64,000 nt of DNA from Tatumella terrea (GCF_039523755.1 NZ_BAAAFX010000021.1:67468-131467), one strand, 5' to 3'. Counted from the first letter of the stretch, positions 28,301 to 37,650 are shown. Numbers and translations are program-made. Notes: a model not told the origin generated them from the letters alone.

Positions 28301-30309
28301 GCATTGTACTGCCTCGAGATAATATCAAACCACCGTTGGGTATTGTCTGTGTCGAATCGTTGCTCGCTGATATCCCGCCCACTGCCATCAAAGTGATACC
28401 GTACCTGATTACCGACGGCATCTTTCCCGGTGGTGGCGGGACCGTTTTTATCAATACTATATTCCCAGCGATAGGTATTTTCATAAAGGGTGCCACTGGC
28501 CATCGTTCTGGTCAGCGGTCTGCCCAGCAGATCATAGGTATGCACTGTCGTCACACTCTGTGCATCCGTTTCGCTGAACACCAGGCCGGATAAGGCAGAT
28601 TGAGTGCATCGGGAGGTAGCGGTCAGCCCGTCATGGCCGGTAAACGTTATCGTCTGATCTATCAGACCGTTGCTGACATGGGTCACAAAATCCTGCCGGC
28701 GGGTATAGGACTGTTGCTGGTCATAGTTGACGTCAACCAGTGCGGTGATCCGCCCAAATTCACTACTTTTACTGTCCGTATTATAAGCGGTCGTGCGCAC
28801 TGACAGTTTTACAGCCCCGCTAAAGAGGGTCTGGGAGGTTTGAACAATATAATCTGTATCGCCCAGCAGACCATAGGTAAAGGTCTTTGTTTGTTGCGGT
28901 GCGTCATCATAATCACTACTGCGGGGCGTGGTTACCGCACTTTTCAGAAAACGTACAAAACCGTAGAGTGCGGGCGGGCAGTTATCCCCGTCACCCTCAG
29001 CCGGATAGAACTCATAGACCGTCGTCGTGCCATCAGGGGACTTAAGGCGCACGGGGTTCCCCTGGTCATCAAACTCAGTCAGGGTTATTTCTGAACGGGA
29101 CTGTTCTCCCTCAGGAAGTGACGTGTCTGTCCAGGTGGTCGTCTGCGTTGCTGGCATCTGAAACTGAGGCGGCTGGGCATCAATGAAGTATCCCTCTTGA
29201 GCGTAATATGTCGTCAGAGTCTGATGTACGCTGCTCCCACGGGTCACGGTTTCCGCGATCTGCAGGTGATAGTTATTGTAGGTTCGCTCGGTGATGACGT
29301 GGGTATCGCCATCTGAAAGGGTTTCCGTGGAGCCATACTGGTAGTCCGTTAGCGTGGTATAGATGTAATCGCTGTCCGGATCCCAGTCACCGAAATTTCC
29401 GTTATAACCCAGAAAATTTTCGGTTGTATAGGCAAATTGCCGTAGTGTATCTGGCTGACCTGCGCCAGGGCTACGGATATGGGTGATAACCGCCGGCAAA
29501 CGACCGGTGATGCCGTAGGCCTCCGGGTACATTAAGCCGTTTATCTGACTGTATTGCACCTCATCAGTCATGCCGGTCGGGTAAGTGACTCCGGTCAGCA
29601 ACAGGTTTTGCGAGCCGTCGACGTTGTCGTAACTAAAATACCAGTCCAGGCTTTCGTCCTCTGAAATCTGGCGGGTCAGAGTGTCAAGCTGTGTGTTATT
29701 GAGGAACCCGAGCACGACCCGGTATTCTTCGTCAGTGTCCGGCCAGACGATTATCTCTGTGGTATTGTTATACCCGATACTGCACAGGGGAGTCGTTTCA
29801 TCGTTGATCTGCGTCAGCAGTGGATACTGACCGCTCCAGCCCCAGTCGAGCGTAAGTGTCCGGCCCAGTGGGGAGATAATCCGGGTCGTAACAAAATTGT
29901 TCTCTGCCACAAAGGTCAATCGTTCCTGTTTGCCCTCTTTCCAGATAACGGTATAGCCGTCAGCATCGTCCTGTCCGTTGGTGTAGGAAAAGCGAAAGTT
30001 TTTGAGCCGCTGATTACGAACGGTGTCTGAACCTGGTGCTACGCGGTATTTTTCGCCATTGCTGAGTTCCAGCAGGTTAGTGCGGTTATCGAACTGCGTT
30101 AGTCCGACAGAGAAACCACGGCCAAAACCGTAATTGTTGTTATTCAGGGGAGAATAACTGAGTATCAGGGACACGTCGGGTCCCATCAGGTGGTTACCGG
30201 TCAGGGTAGCCACCGGGAAATTCACAGTAAACTGACCTGTACGTACATCAACGTCCGTCTGCAGGGCGCTAATAAAATTTCCGCTCTGCGTGGAGAAATT
30301 TTCGTTCAT
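25342..30309 (-). CDS. RHS/YD-repeat polymorphic toxin with a possible cysteine-peptidase C-terminus
   Basis: A 1655-residue protein without a Sec signal. Residues from about 10 to 1360 are an RHS/YD-repeat shell (many G-x-x-x-x-Y-D-x-x-G-R-L units such as YDGLNRLREE and YDSLGRLTQE), ending in the RHS core NPVLMRFHCPDSLSPFDTGGINPYAYCAGDPINFTDPTGH. Next is a hydrophobic Gly/Ala-rich stretch (about 1362-1470), then a basic KGGIKRVKTQR segment and a C-terminal domain (about 1480-1655). That domain has a His-Gly after a hydrophobic strand (FVLHG, H1521) and a Cys after a second strand (VHLLSC, C1584), followed by AAQALADELGRPVIGYS, which resembles clan CD cysteine peptidases such as C80 domains. 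Toxicity and protease activity are inferred. It pairs with the gene just upstream. No VgrG, TcA/TcB or clear immunity gene is visible. Confidence 0.88.
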   Translation of the reverse strand: MNENFSTQSGNFISALQTDVDVRTGQFTVNFPVATLTGNHLMGPDVSLILSYSPLNNNNYGFGRGFSVGLTQFDNRTNLLELSNGEKYRVAPGSDTVRNQRLKNFRFSYTNGQDDADGYTVIWKEGKQERLTFVAENNFVTTRIISPLGRTLTLDWGWSGQYPLLTQINDETTPLCSIGYNNTTEIIVWPDTDEEYRVVLGFLNNTQLDTLTRQISEDESLDWYFSYDNVDGSQNLLLTGVTYPTGMTDEVQYSQINGLMYPEAYGITGRLPAVITHIRSPGAGQPDTLRQFAYTTENFLGYNGNFGDWDPDSDYIYTTLTDYQYGSTETLSDGDTHVITERTYNNYHLQIAETVTRGSSVHQTLTTYYAQEGYFIDAQPPQFQMPATQTTTWTDTSLPEGEQSRSEITLTEFDDQGNPVRLKSPDGTTTVYEFYPAEGDGDNCPPALYGFVRFLKSAVTTPRSSDYDDAPQQTKTFTYGLLGDTDYIVQTSQTLFSGAVKLSVRTTAYNTDSKSSEFGRITALVDVNYDQQQSYTRRQDFVTHVSNGLIDQTITFTGHDGLTATSRCTQSALSGLVFSETDAQSVTTVHTYDLLGRPLTRTMASGTLYENTYRWEYSIDKNGPATTGKDAVGNQVRYHFDGSGRDISEQRFDTDNTQRWFDIISRQYNALGQYQTGAGQDWKTTGTDTPENFVVKVSAGYDHWGNQSQLSFSDHTRLLTETNPVQLVTRQYSQGGATESQTVSGSTITILDTQSQLPVRKEMQDAAGAEQGVQKYVYDGLNRLREEEDERGNITRYDYDNFGREARRELADGTIVEREYAAHLSDSQVTLIRITGPDDTGETQARTVGTREYDSLGRLTQEAVGGRITTYDYNDASQVPSKVTLPSGETLLYTYIPELSDAVASLTAGGLTQKFEYDPLTGDLLKATEGDTEDVNIWNCSGNLKQERFIRQDNPRQADYISTLTGEALAYTDVTGSQTRYIHNEYGMITGITDDSLTVTLDYDAMKRLTTQVVSDPVAGTSLTTRLAYDDFNKEITRTLTDDAGNTLTVEQIWLLNGLMSTRLTRQAGTILKDEQYDYDSRNRLTRYTVSGSMPPPDAYGYLLAAQTYQYDALNNLTEVVTTLADGTTDIATFHYQNKWDPMQLSRVTHTHPAYPQVIDLQYDACGRMIKDEAARTLTYDVTGRLIGISDNDKGSGTYGYDALNKLISQQVSIGDTRQLYYRGSELVNEVLTEQGREIRLLKNGHSSLGINDSHGTTLTAVDHKDSPVWSRRGAEEVQLHGWSPYGSGDAVNLLTGFNGERIDPLSGCYSLGNGYRAYNPVLMRFHCPDSLSPFDTGGINPYAYCAGDPINFTDPTGHMSWMGGLGIGLGILGLLGAAVTAGLSVTATSIALALTTTLETGAAVSTANAVTAAIGSASAMALTLGTAGVVADVTGIASGAVEDKNPRESAILGWVSLGLGATGLAAGLAAGLKGGIKRVKTQRIKGISMVLDLELNNGKEFPRGYTNSFRGTGEDAFVLHGNEEGKLLVGTKVSEKPWGGRYQNTIDTRWITPASLASAMKSDLNVDLYAGSGRTGPVHLLSCYAKQQAAQALADELGRPVIGYSKNPIASPSLNHMQNPKYFVKASLSNDDFRRCFGMDLHRSAPRTFYPKVV

Positions 30310-30392
30310 ATAAACCTCATTTCTCTTTTGTATAAAGTCGTGGTTACAGACAGGTAAACTAAATCTGTAATGTGAAGTGCACTCTATTAATT

Positions 30393-31568
30393 TCAGGCGT
30401 TAACATGTAAGGACGGCCAGGAGGAATCGTCGACCGTGATGGAGACAGTTCCCGAATTACCATATTCATCCGTCACATGAACACGGATATCTTTTCCGCT
30501 GTCTGACCAGTTCTGCTGATAAGCATCATTTCGCGGGGTGCGGTGATTACAGATACGCACGGTAATCACGCCATCGGGTAAATCTTCTTTCCAGTAATGG
30601 CGGGAATCATTCTTGCCTATCGTGTAATAATAATTTTCACCCCCGCATCGGGTATGAATACTGTTATCACCAAGCAGACCATATTCTTTTCTGTTAACAA
30701 AGATAAAGGTCGCATCATAATTTCCACCCCCCACTCCCCAGACGGTATCGCATCCGCCACCGGCCAGATTGAAACCGGCACCGACAGTCGGGGATAACAC
30801 ATTCATTTTAATGAATTTAAAATTTTCCTGTGCAGGGCTTATTACCGCTGTCGCTTTGCTGCTCGTTCCTTCATAGTTATTGTAAGTAATCCCTGCCCAG
30901 TTATTATGAATAACCAGCATATCGCCAACGACGGTATGAAACGATTGAAAAGAGGTCGTATTATTATCTAACCTGACATTTTTACTCAGGCTGTAGTCGA
31001 TGCTCTCCAGGGCCCGGACATGAACAAATGACGGTGCTTTAAATACCGAACCCCCGTTTCCTCCCGGTGAGTTATGCGTGCTGGTGCCATATTCCGTAGT
31101 ATTAAATTCACCCACGCCAGGAATATTTATACCCACACCGATATCAAGTCCGGAAGATAACTTGCTGGCCGAAATATAGAAGATCACATTAAAGGAATTA
31201 TCTTTTGTCGGTGGTTGTGGATTGTTTTTTATATCGTGTTGTGGATCATTTAATGCAGAGCCAAAGTTTACCGGGTCTGAATATCCCTTATCCACCGCGG
31301 AGTAAATCCAGGGGGGGTTGTAAGAAGGTTGCGTTCCTCGCCAGTTTAACTTTTCTCCTGTCTGATAATTGATCAGGTGCGTTTTATCCTCGAGTTCATC
31401 ATAAGGGATATTCAGTGGCTTATTATCCTTACCAATCACAGTGACACGAACAGCAACAGCAACCTGATTATTACCGTTTCCATAAATGGTGGCGTTTTTT
31501 GCCGCTGAGTTTTTCTCAAACTTAATTTCGAGGACCGAAAGTCTGTAAAAATCATCCCATACACTCAT
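30393..31568 (-). CDS. Conserved-looking partner of the RHS toxin, function unknown
   Basis: A 391-residue protein with no signal peptide or membrane segment. It is Asn/Gly/Tyr/Ser-rich and probably beta-rich. The C-terminal third (DSGKDIRVHVTDEYGNSGTVSITVDD) looks like an immunoglobulin-like strand pattern. The start at 31568 has an AAGGTGA ribosome site. It sits 83 bases upstream of the RHS gene in the same direction, so the two are probably one operon. I do not recognise the family; a role in delivery or surface display of the RHS protein is only a guess. Confidence 0.7.
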   Translation of the reverse strand: MSVWDDFYRLSVLEIKFEKNSAAKNATIYGNGNNQVAVAVRVTVIGKDNKPLNIPYDELEDKTHLINYQTGEKLNWRGTQPSYNPPWIYSAVDKGYSDPVNFGSALNDPQHDIKNNPQPPTKDNSFNVIFYISASKLSSGLDIGVGINIPGVGEFNTTEYGTSTHNSPGGNGGSVFKAPSFVHVRALESIDYSLSKNVRLDNNTTSFQSFHTVVGDMLVIHNNWAGITYNNYEGTSSKATAVISPAQENFKFIKMNVLSPTVGAGFNLAGGGCDTVWGVGGGNYDATFIFVNRKEYGLLGDNSIHTRCGGENYYYTIGKNDSRHYWKEDLPDGVITVRICNHRTPRNDAYQQNWSDSGKDIRVHVTDEYGNSGTVSITVDDSSWPSLHVNA

Positions 31569-32435
31569 ATAATCACCTTTTCGCGGGAACATGCTTATCA
31601 CGCCTTTTGCGGAATTGGATACCAGGGTTCCTTAAGGCGCTTCGGTTTAACCCTGCTTCTCCCTGCATCCGGATAAAGTGATAAATGGCGTATGCAGAGG
31701 CAGACAAGCTAAAGGTTGTTCAAATACTATCCTTGCTGGTTGAATTTTGAACAGTGGAAATAAGCACCACAATCTACCCGTCTAAACAGGATTGAGTGAA
31801 ACCCGATACCTGTTTTTAGGTGCCGGCAGAGGATAGTGGCACAGTGTGTAAAGGTTGAATTGATCGACATTTCCGGAAGGAAAGGATTGAAATAGCAGGG
31901 TGAAAGCATGGGCTATCCCTGCCTGTTGATGCGGCAAACGGAAGTTTCTGCGGGGCAACTCCGCATTCTTCTCTGTCGGGGCAACAGAGTGTTATCGCCT
32001 TATCTTTGAAGAGCCACCGTAACACGTCAGACGCTGTCCGGGACGGCAGGGCAGCCGCAGCTGAAGTATCGCTGTCTGCTTCCTTCGCGCTGAAATGTTT
32101 CCATGATGTTTATTACTCACAAACCTTGCCAATGAGACAACATTCTCCCCGAACGACTCAACAGCTTCAGCGTTAGCGTTACTCTGTCAGCGACCGGACC
32201 GGTAACGGGTCTGCAGTTAATCATACGGCCGATGGTGACCCCGGAATTTTCAGTGCTAATGTCAAAAAGATGCTCTGACATACATCCCCCGGCATTTACT
32301 CAAATACATCTGAATTTTCTGCCATCCAGCGATAAAGAAGGTCATGGTGGAGATCGCGGGTTATACCGTGCCTGTATCATAAATTTACATAATTAATTAT
32401 TAATTCATGTTTACTTACCCTGAATCAGGTATGAG
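31569..32435. other. Gap between the RHS operon and efeUOB, no gene seen
   Basis: About 870 bases contain only short overlapping frames. A small hairpin CTCTGT / ACAGAG lies near 31971-31989. The last 60 bases before the Fur box are A/T-rich, as expected of the efe promoter. Confidence 0.45.
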
Positions 32436-32460
32436 AATGATAGTAGTTACTATTATCATT
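32436..32460. promoter_or_regulatory. Fur box upstream of efeUOB
   Basis: A near-perfect inverted repeat with AATGATAgTAGT on the left and ACTATtATCATT on the right, matching the Fur consensus (GATAATGATAATCATTATC-type hexamers). It lies about 28 bases before the efeU start, so the operon should be derepressed in low iron. Confidence 0.8.
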
Positions 32461-32487
32461 TAATGCCATTTGGGCAGGGTATCACTG

Positions 32488-34065
32488 GTGTTAGCCACTC
32501 TTGTCATAGCCTTACGCGAAGGGCTGGAAGCAGCCTTAATCGTCGGTATCATTGCCGCATTCTTACGTAAAAACGGTAAAAGCCTGTACGCCATGTGGGT
32601 GGGGGTACTGCTGGCGATAGCCCTCTCATTGCTGGTGGGGGTTGGCCTGAGCCTGACCGAACGTGCTCTGCCGCAGGCCAGCCAGGAAGCGATGGAAGCC
32701 GTGATCGGTCTGGTGGCGGTCTTTTTTGTTACCGGCATGGTGATGTGGATGAACAATCATGCCCATGAGATCAAGCGTCATCTGGAAAGTGAAGCGGCTG
32801 ACGCTATCCGGCAATCCAGTGCACTGGCGCTCGCCGGCATGGCCTTTCTGGCCGTACTTAAAGAAGGGTTCGAAACCAGCGTTTTCCTGCTGGCGACCTT
32901 CTCGGTAGCACAGTCAGCAGTTCTGGCGGCGACCGGTGCGGTCCTGGGGCTGATCCTCGCGGTCGCGATTGGCTGGGGCATTTATATCGGCGGTGTCAGA
33001 CTCAATCTTGGTCGTTTCTTCCGTTATACCGGGTTGTTTCTGATCCTCGTCGCGGCAGGGCTGATTATCAGTGCGTTACGCAGTGGACATGAAGCCGGCT
33101 GGCTGAATATCGGTCAGCAACGTGTCGTTAATCTTAGCCCGCTGATCCCGCCGGGGTCTGTCCGCTCGGCATTAATCACCGGGGTGCTCGGTATTCCGAC
33201 CGATCCACGACTGCTTGAGGTCTGCGGGTGGGGGATTTACATCGTACTGACGGGGGTTCTGGTGTTCTGGCCACGTCATCTGCGTCCCGGGGTAAAACGG
33301 CTCAGTAAATTGCTCTTTGTCACGACCGGCGTATTACTGGTTGCCGCCGCCGTCCTGCACTGGCGTACTCCCGACAGCAGCATCCGGCTGCCGGCCACCG
33401 CACCCTTGCAGGAAGGGGGGACGGTAACACTGCAGCCTCAGTCGGCAGGGGGCTACCGTTTAGCGGTCAATGCCGGGCAACAGGCCCGCGTAACCTATAT
33501 CCTCGCTGCGGATCAGCAGCAAACGGTAGTACAGCAGGGGGTAACATTGCAGCAGTGGAGCCTCAGCACTCAACCGCCGGTCACTGATCTGCCAGCTACC
33601 CTGACGCTGGATCAGGTGCTGGCACTGTCCGGTAACCGTATTCCCGTCGGGCTGGGTCCGGCACAACATCCGGGCCCGTATCACGCCAGCTGGCGTGTTA
33701 ACTGCACACTGGACGCTGAAACCGTCAGTGATGCGCTTTACCGTGCCACCGCCCGGGAAACCACCCTGATGACGCTCTCCGGCGGCGGTTTATTATCACC
33801 GCGGACGTTTTCGGTACGCGCAGCGATGCCGCAGACGGGATGTCACTGGCAACTGGCGGAAAGCTGGCACAGCGCGGTAGATAGTGCCTTACAAAAAGCA
33901 CAACAGACTTATCAGCGTCATCTGTTTCTGGCTATCGAGCTACCGATCATGCTGGTACTGATGGCGGTGATTACCTTTGTGCTGGCATTGCGCCGTCTTG
34001 CGGATGCACGCAAGACAGATGACACACTGCATACCGGTCATCCTTCATTCTCTGAACATAAGTAA
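32488..34065 (+). CDS. efeU: EfeU, ferrous iron permease with extended C-terminus
   Basis: FTR1-family iron permease, the membrane component of the EfeUOB uptake system. It has about 525 residues, roughly twice E. coli EfeU (276). The iron-binding REGLE-type motifs are ALREGLEAALIV near the N-terminus and LKEGFETSVFLL near residue 130. After seven predicted TM helices (to about residue 290) comes a periplasmic-looking domain of about 190 residues, and a final TM helix (about 480-502). The GTG at 32488 has an AGGGT ribosome site and puts the first TM directly at the N-terminus; TTG at 32470 is an alternative. It is first in the efeUOB operon. Confidence 0.93.
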   Translation: MLATLVIALREGLEAALIVGIIAAFLRKNGKSLYAMWVGVLLAIALSLLVGVGLSLTERALPQASQEAMEAVIGLVAVFFVTGMVMWMNNHAHEIKRHLESEAADAIRQSSALALAGMAFLAVLKEGFETSVFLLATFSVAQSAVLAATGAVLGLILAVAIGWGIYIGGVRLNLGRFFRYTGLFLILVAAGLIISALRSGHEAGWLNIGQQRVVNLSPLIPPGSVRSALITGVLGIPTDPRLLEVCGWGIYIVLTGVLVFWPRHLRPGVKRLSKLLFVTTGVLLVAAAVLHWRTPDSSIRLPATAPLQEGGTVTLQPQSAGGYRLAVNAGQQARVTYILAADQQQTVVQQGVTLQQWSLSTQPPVTDLPATLTLDQVLALSGNRIPVGLGPAQHPGPYHASWRVNCTLDAETVSDALYRATARETTLMTLSGGGLLSPRTFSVRAAMPQTGCHWQLAESWHSAVDSALQKAQQTYQRHLFLAIELPIMLVLMAVITFVLALRRLADARKTDDTLHTGHPSFSEHK

Positions 34066-34075
34066 AGGGCCTTAT

Positions 34076-35299
34076 ATGATCAACTCCATGTTTAAAAAGA
34101 AAAAGTCAGTTCTGGCATCGGCTGTCGTTTCAGCACTGTTGCTGGTGTCGCTGGACGCCACGGCTGCGGGCGGTGTCGCTCCGGTCGCTAAAGGCGTTTC
34201 ACAGGTGAATATCACATTAACCGGTGCGGAAGGCGGCACCTGTGTGGTCGACCATACCAGCGCTAAAGCAGGCCCGGTCACGTTTACGGTGGTTAACAAG
34301 ACAGCGACTGCGATTACGGAACTTGAACTGCTGAGTGATAACCGCATTCTCGGTGAAAAAGAGAACCTGGCGCCGGGACTGCCGGCCGGTAAATTTACTC
34401 TGACGCTGGATGGCGGTAAATATCAGATTTATTGCCCTGGCGCAAAACAGGAACTGATCAATTTTACCGTCACCGGTAAAAGTGCGGCGAAAGCGACCGG
34501 CAGCACAGCTGACCTGCTGAAGCAGGGGACGGATGGCTATGCGACCTACGTGAACGGCGTAGTGGATGCGATGGTAGTGGCGGTGAATCAGCTGAAAGCC
34601 GATATTGATGCCGGTGATCTGAAAAAAGCGAAAGCGCAGTATGCCAAAGCACGCCCGTTCTATGAACGTATTGAATCGGATGTCAGTGGGTTTGTCCTGC
34701 CAGGCTTTAAAGCGACGGATAACGCCGGTAACCTCGATTATCTGATCGATATGCGCGCTTCTAACCAGGACCCTAAGGTGGGCTGGCACGGCTTCCACGC
34801 CATTGAACGTGATCTGTTCGGCGAGGGTAAAATCACCGATAACACTAAAAAACTGGCGGGAGAACTGCAGCAGAACGTCACCCGGCTGGATAGCCTGACC
34901 AAAGGGCTGACCTATAAACCGGAAGATCTGGCTAACGGTGCCGCCGATCTGCTGGAAGAAGTTCAGAGCAACAAAATCAGCGGTGAAGAAGAAGCCTTCA
35001 GTCACATTGATCTGGTGGACTTTGCCGGTAATGTCGAAGGCGCACAACAGGCGTTTGAATTCCTGAAACCAGGACTGAATAAAATTGACCCTGATCTGAC
35101 CCGCAGGGTAGAAGCGCAATTCGCTAACGTGAACAAACTGCTGGACAGCTATCGCGATGGTAACATTGCCGGCGGATACCGTTACTATACCGCGGAAGTG
35201 AAGGCGGCAGATGCGGCCAGACTGAGTAAAGCCGTGCAGGCATTGCAGGAACCGCTGTCTAAAATTGCGGAAAAAGTTGCCACAGCCGGAGGCGCGTGA
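34076..35299 (+). CDS. efeO: EfeO, periplasmic iron-uptake component
   Basis: Periplasmic protein of the EfeUOB system, 407 residues with a Sec signal peptide ending near DATAAG. The N-terminal cupredoxin-like domain (about 45-140) keeps one Cys in YCPGAK. The C-terminal M75 imelysin-like domain contains GWHGFHAIERDLFG, the family HxxE-type metal motif. The start at 34076 is chosen because the signal peptide begins here and AAGGG lies upstream. It follows efeU by 10 bases and abuts efeB. Confidence 0.95.
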   Translation: MINSMFKKKKSVLASAVVSALLLVSLDATAAGGVAPVAKGVSQVNITLTGAEGGTCVVDHTSAKAGPVTFTVVNKTATAITELELLSDNRILGEKENLAPGLPAGKFTLTLDGGKYQIYCPGAKQELINFTVTGKSAAKATGSTADLLKQGTDGYATYVNGVVDAMVVAVNQLKADIDAGDLKKAKAQYAKARPFYERIESDVSGFVLPGFKATDNAGNLDYLIDMRASNQDPKVGWHGFHAIERDLFGEGKITDNTKKLAGELQQNVTRLDSLTKGLTYKPEDLANGAADLLEEVQSNKISGEEEAFSHIDLVDFAGNVEGAQQAFEFLKPGLNKIDPDLTRRVEAQFANVNKLLDSYRDGNIAGGYRYYTAEVKAADAARLSKAVQALQEPLSKIAEKVATAGGA

Positions 35300-35302
35300 G
35301 TG

Positions 35303-36568
35303 ATGAAAGATAAACAGAATACGGAGCGCGACAAGACGAATGTCTCCCGCCGTCATCTGTTAAAAGGGGCGGTGGCCGGTGCGCTGGCCATGCCTGGCCT
35401 GGCTACGGCACACAATGCGACGGTTGCGAAAGCCGAACCTGAAGATCAGGTCGATCTTTCGCGGCAACATGCGTTTTATGGTAAGGGCGGACAGGCGGGG
35501 GTGACCACCACACCTCAGCGTCATGTGATGTATATGACGTTTGATATGACCAGTCAGAACCCGCGGGACCTGCAGATCCTGCTGGCCCGCTGGTCAGCAG
35601 CTATCGCGCAGATGATGGCAGGGGAAATCATTGGTCAGGTAGAGCCTGTCCGGAACAGCGGTATCGGAATGGATACCGGTGAAGCCCTGGATCTGGGGCC
35701 GGCGTCACTGACCGTTACCGTCGGGCTGGGACCGGGGATTTTCACGGAGACTTACGGACTGGCAGACAAAAAGCCCGCGCTGATGCGCGAGCTGGTGCAG
35801 TTGCCGAGTGATAACCTGCAACCGGCGTTTACCGGAGGCGATCTGTCATTGCAGGCCTGTGCGGATGATCCTCAGGTGGCTTATCACGCCATCCGTAACC
35901 TGGCCAGGATAGCGAAAGATACGGGGGCGGCCGCGACACGCTGGTCGGTACTGGGATTTGGTCGTGCCTCCGCAGGCAAAAATCAGAGCACTCCCCGAAA
36001 CCTTTTTGGCTTTAAAGATGGTACCCGTAACCTGACCGAACCGACAGATTTTAAAAAATTTGTCTGGATCAACGACGGCGGACCGGCCTGGCAGCAGCAG
36101 GGAACCTATCAGGTGGTACGCAAAATTAAAATGCATATTGAAAACTGGGACACGGATCGTGTCAGTGATCAGAATGCCGTGTTTGGCCGCCATAAGGTCT
36201 CCGGTGCCCCGCTGAGCGGTGAAAAGGAGTTCGATACGCCGGACTTTCATCAAAAGGACAGTGAGGGTGCGCCGGTGATCCCGGTAACCTCACATATCAG
36301 TCTGGCGGCCCACGAGAATAATCAGGGTATCCGCATCCTGCGCCGTTCATATAACTACACTGACGGTATTAATAAACTGGGCATGCTGGATGCCGGACTG
36401 TTGTTTATCAGCTATCAAAAAGACCCTGCCAGCTTTGAAGCACTGCAGACCCGCCTCGGGGCGGCGGATGCCCTGAATGAATATATCTCACATATCGGGT
36501 CCGGTATCTTTTTCGTCCCGCCGGCCCCCCCTGAAGGTGACTATATTGGTTCACAGCTCTTCAGCTAA
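35303..36568 (+). CDS. efeB: EfeB, Tat-exported DyP-type heme peroxidase
   Basis: Periplasmic dye-decolourising peroxidase component of EfeUOB. It has 421 residues (E. coli 423). The Tat signal SRRHLLKGAVAGALAMPGLATA is present. The DyP motif GFKDGTRN is intact, and the C-terminal block RRSYNYTDGINKLGMLDAGLLFISYQKDP is characteristic. The ATG at 35303 follows GGAGG within the efeO 3' end; a GTG one codon upstream is an alternative. The three efe genes are tightly packed and share the Fur box. Confidence 0.96.
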   Translation: MKDKQNTERDKTNVSRRHLLKGAVAGALAMPGLATAHNATVAKAEPEDQVDLSRQHAFYGKGGQAGVTTTPQRHVMYMTFDMTSQNPRDLQILLARWSAAIAQMMAGEIIGQVEPVRNSGIGMDTGEALDLGPASLTVTVGLGPGIFTETYGLADKKPALMRELVQLPSDNLQPAFTGGDLSLQACADDPQVAYHAIRNLARIAKDTGAAATRWSVLGFGRASAGKNQSTPRNLFGFKDGTRNLTEPTDFKKFVWINDGGPAWQQQGTYQVVRKIKMHIENWDTDRVSDQNAVFGRHKVSGAPLSGEKEFDTPDFHQKDSEGAPVIPVTSHISLAAHENNQGIRILRRSYNYTDGINKLGMLDAGLLFISYQKDPASFEALQTRLGAADALNEYISHIGSGIFFVPPAPPEGDYIGSQLFS

Positions 36569-36635
36569 GTTAACCGCCTGACCGTCTCTGCAAGGTGACC
36601 GGTGAAAGGCAGGCATAGCCCGGTCAGGGCTGCTT

Positions 36636-36672
36636 TACAGGGTCTCTGCAATGAGACCCTGTATTCTCTGTT
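36636..36672 (+). terminator. Hairpin downstream of efeB
   Basis: A perfect 11-bp stem TACAGGGTCTC / GAGACCCTGTA with a 6-base loop, followed by a moderately T-rich tail. It lies 68 bases after the efeB stop. Confidence 0.55.
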
Positions 36673-36847
36673 TGCTCCGGGTATTAAGCAGACCAGCATC
36701 TGTCAGGCGGCGGCAGGTCAAAACGGATGGCGGGTGACGCGTCTTACCGGAATAAAAGTGATACAGGGCGCCAGCAGACTTCCACGGGAAGGCACTCTGT
36801 GATGACGTTTCTGCTGAAGGCGGGAAAATCATAACAGACCATATTCA

Positions 36848-37180
36848 TTATAATGAGCGACCATGTTTTTTCATAAACCGGTATGCTTTACAGGCTGGTT
36901 TTAACGGGATAAAAACATACAGAATTCCAAAGAAAAACAGAAAGGCTACGGAACTGAGAATGGTGTTTTGCTGATTGTTATAGCAGAAACTATAGATCAG
37001 TCCCGCAACAGACATCAGGATAATCACCATTGAAATAATAAATCTTATCTTAAGCTGAGATAATAACCAGCAATAGGGATTTCCCTCTTTTTCTGCATGC
37101 CGGCGTAGCATGAGTATTTCTTTTCCGGTAAAGCCTTCGTTCCGCAGAAGCTGTTCTGTCTGTAACTTATTCATATCCAT
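36848..37180 (-). CDS. Small inner membrane protein, unknown function
   Basis: About 110 residues starting MDMNKLQTEQLLRNEGFTGKEILMLRRHAEKEG, then two hydrophobic segments (about 47-66 and 76-93) and a basic C-terminus (KAYRFMKKHGRSL). A start five codons upstream is possible. The hydrophobic pattern and basic flanks look like a real two-TM protein with a cytoplasmic N-terminal helical region. No family is recognised and the gene stands alone. Confidence 0.6.
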   Translation of the reverse strand: MDMNKLQTEQLLRNEGFTGKEILMLRRHAEKEGNPYCWLLSQLKIRFIISMVIILMSVAGLIYSFCYNNQQNTILSSVAFLFFFGILYVFIPLKPACKAYRFMKKHGRSL

Positions 37181-37650
37181 GATCCGTGGCAGCATTAATA
37201 ATTCAGATAATGTTAACCGATAAGCTGTGCAGAGTTTAACCGCGAAACTCAGCTTGCCGGTTATGATATTAACTAAACTTCAATGAGTTACCTTTTTCAG
37301 TGTCGGGGTGGTTATTCTGAGTGCAATTCATAGTCTGTCTTATTCCGGTTAAGGATGACTACTGGATTTTTGTCTGAAATATTCGTCAGCCAGAAAAAAT
37401 CCTATTAACAGGATCTATCCTGTTAATTTTCAGGTATAAAATATAATTTTATTACCTCTGTAATAAACCCTCTGGTTCACAGATCAAACAAAGAGTTTTT
37501 CTCCTCTGCCATCCTGTGACGCCGATAATCCGGGTTGACCCTTATTCAGCGGAATTAACTGCTGAACTTGCGGTGATACTCCCGGTTACCGGAAAACAGA
37601 GACTGGTAATGAAAATGTGTTCCGGCCTCAGCCCACCGATACTTTATTCT
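37181..37650. other. Gap before the tandem arrays, no gene seen
   Basis: Mostly A/T-rich sequence with no supported frame. It probably contains the promoter of the small membrane protein gene on the left. Confidence 0.4.

Noticed and set aside
25342..30309. TccC component of an ABC insecticidal toxin complex
   Set aside because: Length, N-terminus and absence of TcA/TcB genes do not fit; the features support a stand-alone RHS protein.
34217..35356. Long leftward frame opposite efeO
   Set aside because: It is the complement of the well-supported efeO gene and has no family features.
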